A stretch of DNA of 64,000 nucleotides, taken from Clostridiales bacterium. GTDB lineage: Bacteria > Bacillota > Clostridia > Christensenellales > CAG-138. Positions 60,648-64,000 of this stretch are shown here, one piece after another. Numbering within the stretch: the first letter of the stretch is position 1; each line of letters starts with the position of its first letter. Below the pieces are notes generated by a model, which saw only the letters and a list, made by a program, of their open reading frames with translations, was not told the DNA's origin and ran no database searches. Made by a program: the position numbers and the translations under genes. The DNA lies in the NCBI GenBank assembly GCA_004557245.1, contig SFEL01000008.1:1-64000 (forward strand), in the 5' to 3' direction.

Positions 60648-61373
60648 ATGAACTTAACAGTTGTTAAGGGACTGCAGTCCGAAATTTTCGTTCCCGTTAC
60701 GCCTCCACCGGTATGGGCACCTGTAACCAAGCCCCTGAACGAGATGGTAATAGCTATTGCTACCGCAGCAGGCGTACATCGTAAAGAGGATAAGCGCTTC
60801 AATCTGGCCGGCGACTTCACCTGGCGTGAAATTTACGACACCACTCCCTCCAGCGATCTGATGGTTTCCCACGGCGGTTACGACAACAGCGACGTCAACA
60901 AGGACATCAACTGCATGTTCCCCATAGACAGGCTCCATGAGCTGGCCAAGGCTGGCTTCATCAAGGGCGTAGCTCCCGTACATGTAGGCTTCATGGGCGG
61001 CGGCGGCAACATCGAAAAGTTCACCCATGAGACCGGTCCGGCAATTGCCAAGCGCCTCAAGGATGAGGGCGTAGACGGCGTATTGATGACCGCTGGCTGA
61101 GGCACCTGCCACCGCTCTGCAGTTCTTGTGCAGAGAGCAATCGAATCCGTAGGTATCCCCACCATCATCATCGCGGCTCTGCCCCCCGTTGTTAAGCAGA
61201 CCGGTACCCCCCGTGCCGTTGCTCCCCTGGTTCCCATGGGCGCAAACGCCGGCGCTCCCCACAATGTAGAGCAGCAGACTGCAATAGTCAAGGCAGCTTT
61301 GGAGCAGCTGGAGGAGATCACCACTCCCGGCACCGTAGTACCCCTTCCCTTCGAATATCAGGCCAAGGTCTAA
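60648..61373 (+). CDS. prdB: D-proline reductase selenoprotein subunit PrdB, with in-frame TGA (Sec)
   Basis: PrdB carries the Sec that attacks the D-proline bound to PrdA. The ATG at 60648 follows AGGAGG. Reading through TGA at 61098-61100 as Sec (residue 151) gives a 241-residue protein, the family's normal size. The Sec lies in MTAG-U-GTCHRSAV, and the reading frame stays open on both sides to the TAA at 61371-61373. A SECIS hairpin lies just downstream, and selA, selB and selC are in the window. Reading the TGA as stop would give a 150-residue fragment. Confidence 0.95.
61098..61138 (+). promoter_or_regulatory. Bacterial SECIS element of prdB
   Basis: After the TGA (61098-61100), CTCTGCA (61115-61121) pairs with TGCAGAG (61129-61135) around the loop GTTCTTG, which starts with the G-U that SelB recognises. 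The loop begins 21 bases after the TGA, within the range known for bacterial SECIS. Confidence 0.75.
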
Positions 61374-61427
61374 TCCTCAAGGGAATAAATAAAAGAGAGG
61401 CTCCATAGGGGTCCGTAAAACAGTGAA

Positions 61428-61457
61428 GGCTCGCAGCAATTTCAATTGCTGCGAGCC
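61428..61457 (+). terminator. Hairpin terminator of the prd operon
   Basis: GGCTCGCAGCAA (61428-61439) pairs with TTGCTGCGAGCC (61446-61457). There is no clear T run. Confidence 0.6.
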
Positions 61458-61541
61458 CTATTGCGTGTTCACCAAATGTATGATGTCATTAGCTACGATG
61501 TCAGCAGAGCGACAAACTGTCTTGAGTGATGGGAGGAAATC

Positions 61542-62165
61542 ATGGCAAAAGAAACAAACCCTAAAGATACAACCAGAGCTATGGCGTTTGAGCTTTGGAT
61601 GCAGGCTCCGAACCCAATGGTGACCTTCTTTAAGATGATGGATGTGACAAATCTGATCAGAATCAGCAAAAAGAAGCGTTTGAAATTCAATATGCTTCTT
61701 GACTATTGCATAGGAAAAGCTGCTGTGGATGTGAAGGAATTTTATCTTCTTCCGGTTGGCGATAAGCTGATGCAATATGACACAATTGCAGTGAACACAA
61801 TTGTTAAGAATAAAATCGGAGAAGTAAGCTCCTGCGATATTCTGTATTCGAATGATCTAAATACATTTAATCAGGATTACTTAAAATATACCTCTCAGGT
61901 TGCCAATAGCTGTCAGGATCGGGATCTGTCCGCTGACAGTATGGTAATTGGCACATCGGCAATCGTTGATACGGAAATCGATGGTGCTGTCGGCATGAAC
62001 AGCGGTATTTTCAACAATCCGTTTATGATCTGGGGCAGATATAAAAAGAAGCTTTTCAAGTATTATCTGTCAATCTCTTTTCAGTTTCATCATACGCAGA
62101 TGGATGGTGCTCACGCAGGCAGATTCCTTGCAAATCTTCAGAAAGAAATCAACAATTTAAGATAG
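61542..62165 (+). CDS. CAT-like O-acetyltransferase
   Basis: The 207-residue protein belongs to the chloramphenicol acetyltransferase (CatA) superfamily. It has the catalytic motif HHTQMDGAHAGRF near residue 183 (HHxxxDG), with SISFQFHH before it and a conserved N-terminal core. GGGAGG lies before the ATG. Base composition is distinctly AT-rich next to the prd genes, suggesting acquisition by transfer. Members include true resistance enzymes and others with unknown substrates, so resistance cannot be concluded. Confidence 0.85.
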   Translation: MAKETNPKDTTRAMAFELWMQAPNPMVTFFKMMDVTNLIRISKKKRLKFNMLLDYCIGKAAVDVKEFYLLPVGDKLMQYDTIAVNTIVKNKIGEVSSCDILYSNDLNTFNQDYLKYTSQVANSCQDRDLSADSMVIGTSAIVDTEIDGAVGMNSGIFNNPFMIWGRYKKKLFKYYLSISFQFHHTQMDGAHAGRFLANLQKEINNLR

Positions 62166-62433
62166 ATGAATTGAATTTTGTCGGGCCGCTGCTGCCAGGG
62201 GCACACTTCTGTACTCTCCTGTCAGGAGTATAATGCTTCCTGTGCAGCTTCATCAAGTCAAGGTGGCTGCACCTCCCCGCGCCGCTAAAGTGGCTATCCC
62301 CTGTGGACTTGCCGTTCGCCGCCAGCAAGTTTAAAGATTGGACATTAACAAATCCTGCGTATGTTCCAAACCATACGCAGGATTCATTGTTTTACGGACA
62401 CTGGGCTATAGGGGCCTCTTTTTTATTGTCTGT
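62166..62433. other. Gene-free stretch with a strong hairpin
   Basis: No gene is seen. AATCCTGCGTATG (62351-62363) pairs with CATACGCAGGATT (62372-62384), a probable bidirectional terminator for the CAT-like gene and the membrane-protein gene. The GC-rich part 62185-62335 has several short hairpins and could be leftover mobile DNA that came with the CAT-like gene. Confidence 0.5.
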
Positions 62434-62760
62434 TTAGCCCAGATCCTGCTTGTTCATCTTATCCAGCTGCCTCTTACGCCTCATGTTTTCCCGGCAGAGG
62501 AAGTATATGCCAAGGAGTATCAACGTAGGCAGGTTGGTACCGAGGAAAGTGATGAGCATACTGCCCACTATTTCACCTGTGGTGACTCCGTCGAAAGTGG
62601 CGAAGCTGAGCAGGGCTATAAGGGAGTAGATGAAGGTAATTGCCGGCAGTATGAGGCCTATATACTTATTGTCCATGCGGGAAAGGAATATCTCCAACAC
62701 ACACAGCCCAATGGGCAGCACTATGAAAAATAAGAACGTCATCATGCTGAAGTTTACCAT
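62434..62760 (-). CDS. Small membrane protein of unknown function
   Basis: The 108-residue protein has three hydrophobic helices (about residues 6-25, 33-55 and 68-90) and a basic cytosolic tail (RRKRQLDKMNKQ). It starts at the base after the stop of the DUF2089-type gene, so it is translated together with it. Such pairs of a small regulator and a membrane protein recur in Firmicutes; the role is unknown. Confidence 0.8.
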   Translation of the reverse strand: MVNFSMMTFLFFIVLPIGLCVLEIFLSRMDNKYIGLILPAITFIYSLIALLSFATFDGVTTGEIVGSMLITFLGTNLPTLILLGIYFLCRENMRRKRQLDKMNKQDLG

Positions 62761-63063
62761 CTATTGCCCCTCCTTGCGGGTCTTTTTGTACTCGTTTATC
62801 AGAAGCTTGGCGGTGTCGAAGTCCAGCCTGTCGTCTACGGCCAGATGCTTTACCATTGCTATGTAAGGGTCGGACTCGGTAGATTCGCTCATTTTTATCT
62901 TCTGGATAAGCCGGTCCAGCCGCAGCCGCACTGTGGGGTAGCTTACGCCGTACTGGGCCGCTATCTCCTTCAGGGAGCCTGAGGCAAGCAGGAACCGCTT
63001 TATGAAGGCAACGTCTTCCTCCTCCAGGTTTGCAAGCCACTCCGGTATCATCTCTATTGCCAT
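62761..63063 (-). CDS. DUF2089-type helix-turn-helix regulator
   Basis: The 100-residue protein has a HTH (SGSLKEIAAQYGVSYPTVRLRLDRLIQKI, about residues 28-56) preceded by IPEWLANLEEEDVAFIKRFLLAS, as in the C-terminal part of DUF2089 proteins. No zinc-binding cysteines are present, so it lacks the zinc ribbon of longer members. AAAGGAG lies upstream, and a promoter is visible at 63092-63119. It probably controls its own operon with the membrane protein. Confidence 0.85.
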   Translation of the reverse strand: MAIEMIPEWLANLEEEDVAFIKRFLLASGSLKEIAAQYGVSYPTVRLRLDRLIQKIKMSESTESDPYIAMVKHLAVDDRLDFDTAKLLINEYKKTRKEGQ

Positions 63064-63091
63064 AGGACATAAACTCCTTTCGAATAATTAA

Positions 63092-63119
63092 AGTATAACC
63101 TAAATAATATTAAAGTCAA
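63092..63119 (-). promoter_or_regulatory. Promoter of the DUF2089-membrane protein operon
   Basis: On the minus strand TTGACT (63114-63119) and TATACT (63092-63097) with a 16-base spacer. Confidence 0.6.
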
Positions 63120-63175
63120 TAATAAAGTTTAGAATTCATAAAATTGACATACATTCAAAAAAGCCGGGCACGCTG

Positions 63176-63204
63176 TTGACGCTTGCATATGCAGACAGTA
63201 TAAT
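63176..63204 (+). promoter_or_regulatory. Promoter of the CNNM/CBS protein gene
   Basis: TTGACG (63176-63181), a 17-base spacer and TATAAT (63199-63204). Confidence 0.75.
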
Positions 63205-63282
63205 TATAACAAGTGCGTTTGTGCTAATAAAAACAGGAAGGTGATGTAACTAAAATGGAATGTGACAGTTGCGACGTGGGCA

Positions 63283-64000
63283 ATGGACGACTTAGTTAAA
63301 AATATATTGATAATGGCGGCGCTGCTGGCGCTGTCGGCATATTTTTCGGCTACAGAGACCGCCTTCAACTCCATGAACAGGACCCGGGTGCGGGCCATGG
63401 CGGAAAAGGGGGACAAGGACGCGGAGCTTGCGCTGAAGCTCTCGGAGAACTATGACAGGCTGCTTTCCACCATACTTGTGGGCAACAACATAGTAAATAT
63501 AGCGCTTGCGGCCATCGGCACGATGATATTCGTAAACATTTACGGCGCAAGCGGCGCGGCCATCTCCACAGGCGTCGTGACAGTGCTGGTGCTCATATTT
63601 GGCGAGATATCGCCAAAGAGCCTCGCAAAGGACTGCCCCGAGAAGTTCGCCCTGAAATCAGCCGCCCTTCTTAGGCTGCTCACAGTGATACTCTGCCCGC
63701 TGAATTGGCTGTTTTCCCTGTGGAAAAAGCTGCTCAACAGAGTATTCAGGCTGGAAAGCGACAATAAGATGTCTCAGGAGGAGCTTCTGATGCTCGTTGA
63801 CGAGGTCCAGCAGGAGGGCAGCATAGACGGCAGCGAGGGCGAGCTTCTGAAGAACGCAATAGAGTTCACCGAGAGGGAGGCGGAGGACATACTCACCCAC
63901 CGGGTGGATATGGAGGCGGTGTCCAAGGACGCAAGCAAGGAGGATATCGCCAAAGTGTTTTCCGAGACAAAGTATTCCCGCCTGCCGGTGTATGATGGGG
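63283..64000 (+). CDS. CNNM (DUF21) transporter-like protein with CBS domains, cut by the window end
   Basis: These membrane proteins (CorB/CorC, HlyC families) are linked to Mg2+ or Co2+ efflux. The visible 239 residues hold the DUF21 domain (SATETAFNSMNR, VGNNIVNIAL, FGEISPKSLAKDCPEKFA) and the start of the CBS pair (TEREAEDILTHRVDMEAV, YSRLPVYDG). The ATG at 63283 gives the expected N-terminus but lacks a close ribosome site; a GTG at 63262 is an alternative. The best ribosome site (AGGAAGG, 63235-63241) fits a 14-codon ORF at 63255-63299 that overlaps the start. Confidence 0.9.
   Translation, partial: MDDLVKNILIMAALLALSAYFSATETAFNSMNRTRVRAMAEKGDKDAELALKLSENYDRLLSTILVGNNIVNIALAAIGTMIFVNIYGASGAAISTGVVTVLVLIFGEISPKSLAKDCPEKFALKSAALLRLLTVILCPLNWLFSLWKKLLNRVFRLESDNKMSQEELLMLVDEVQQEGSIDGSEGELLKNAIEFTEREAEDILTHRVDMEAVSKDASKEDIAKVFSETKYSRLPVYDG

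Overview
The window looks like the chromosomal origin region of an anaerobic Firmicute of the class Clostridia. The evidence is the Gram-positive order rpmH-rnpA-yidD-yidC-jag, recF-remB-gyrB-gyrA around oriC, a metNIQ importer, a CotH-type protein, and a D-proline reductase (Stickland) operon with its own selenocysteine genes. The backbone is fairly GC-rich, with heavy use of ATA (Ile) and AGG (Arg) codons. Several inserts are clearly more AT-rich. I cannot name the genus.

Layout. 0-5 kb: the start of an IS3-type transposase, then dnaA on the minus strand, a DnaA-box cluster, and the rpmH to jag operon on the plus strand. 5-20 kb: mnmE, mnmG-rsmG-noc, an unknown exported protein, dnaN, recF-remB-gyrB-gyrA and a CCA-adding-type enzyme. 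dnaN and recF lie on the far side of the rpmH operon instead of beside dnaA, so the usual origin order has been rearranged. 20-30 kb: an alpha/beta hydrolase with a long charged tail, a probable type I toxin-antitoxin pair, a CotH / VTC-domain / DUF4956 set, an ABC exporter, a GpsA-like dehydrogenase and TatD. 30-34 kb: metNIQ behind a Met/Cys-rich leader peptide and a terminator, then a Na+:alanine/glycine symporter. 34.4-40.9 kb: an AT-rich island for peptide use (LysR, AroM-like, M29-like aminopeptidase, OPT transporter, PepD) ending in a decayed IS3-type element. 41-51 kb: a lipoprotein, a YkvI-like membrane protein, hpt, a DUF262/HNH defence-type protein, tRNA-Ser(GGA) with an odd tRNA-derived repeat, a GDSL hydrolase, a sortase, a secreted SH3 protein and metG. 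51-61.4 kb: selA-selB, proline racemase (minus strand), selC (tRNA-Sec), then prdC-prdA-unknown-prdB. 61.4-64 kb: a CAT-like acetyltransferase, a small membrane protein with a DUF2089-type regulator, and the start of a CNNM/CBS membrane protein.

How it fits together. The 51-61 kb block is a nearly self-contained D-proline reduction unit. PrdF racemises L-proline. PrdA and PrdB reduce D-proline, PrdC passes electrons to them, and SelA, SelB and tRNA-Sec supply the Sec encoded by an in-frame TGA in prdB. Only selenophosphate synthetase is missing from view. Peptide uptake and cleavage (OPT, M29, PepD), alanine/glycine uptake and methionine uptake suit an amino-acid-fermenting life.

Two repeat families stand out. 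One is a roughly 65-bp purine/pyrimidine hairpin found just after the stop codons of dnaA, jag, mnmE, dnaN and selB. The other is a roughly 190-bp, multi-hairpin, MITE-like element with short terminal inverted repeats; two copies are flanked by direct repeats. The most interesting regulatory object is the leader upstream of metNIQ, which has the parts of a classical ribosome-stalling attenuator.
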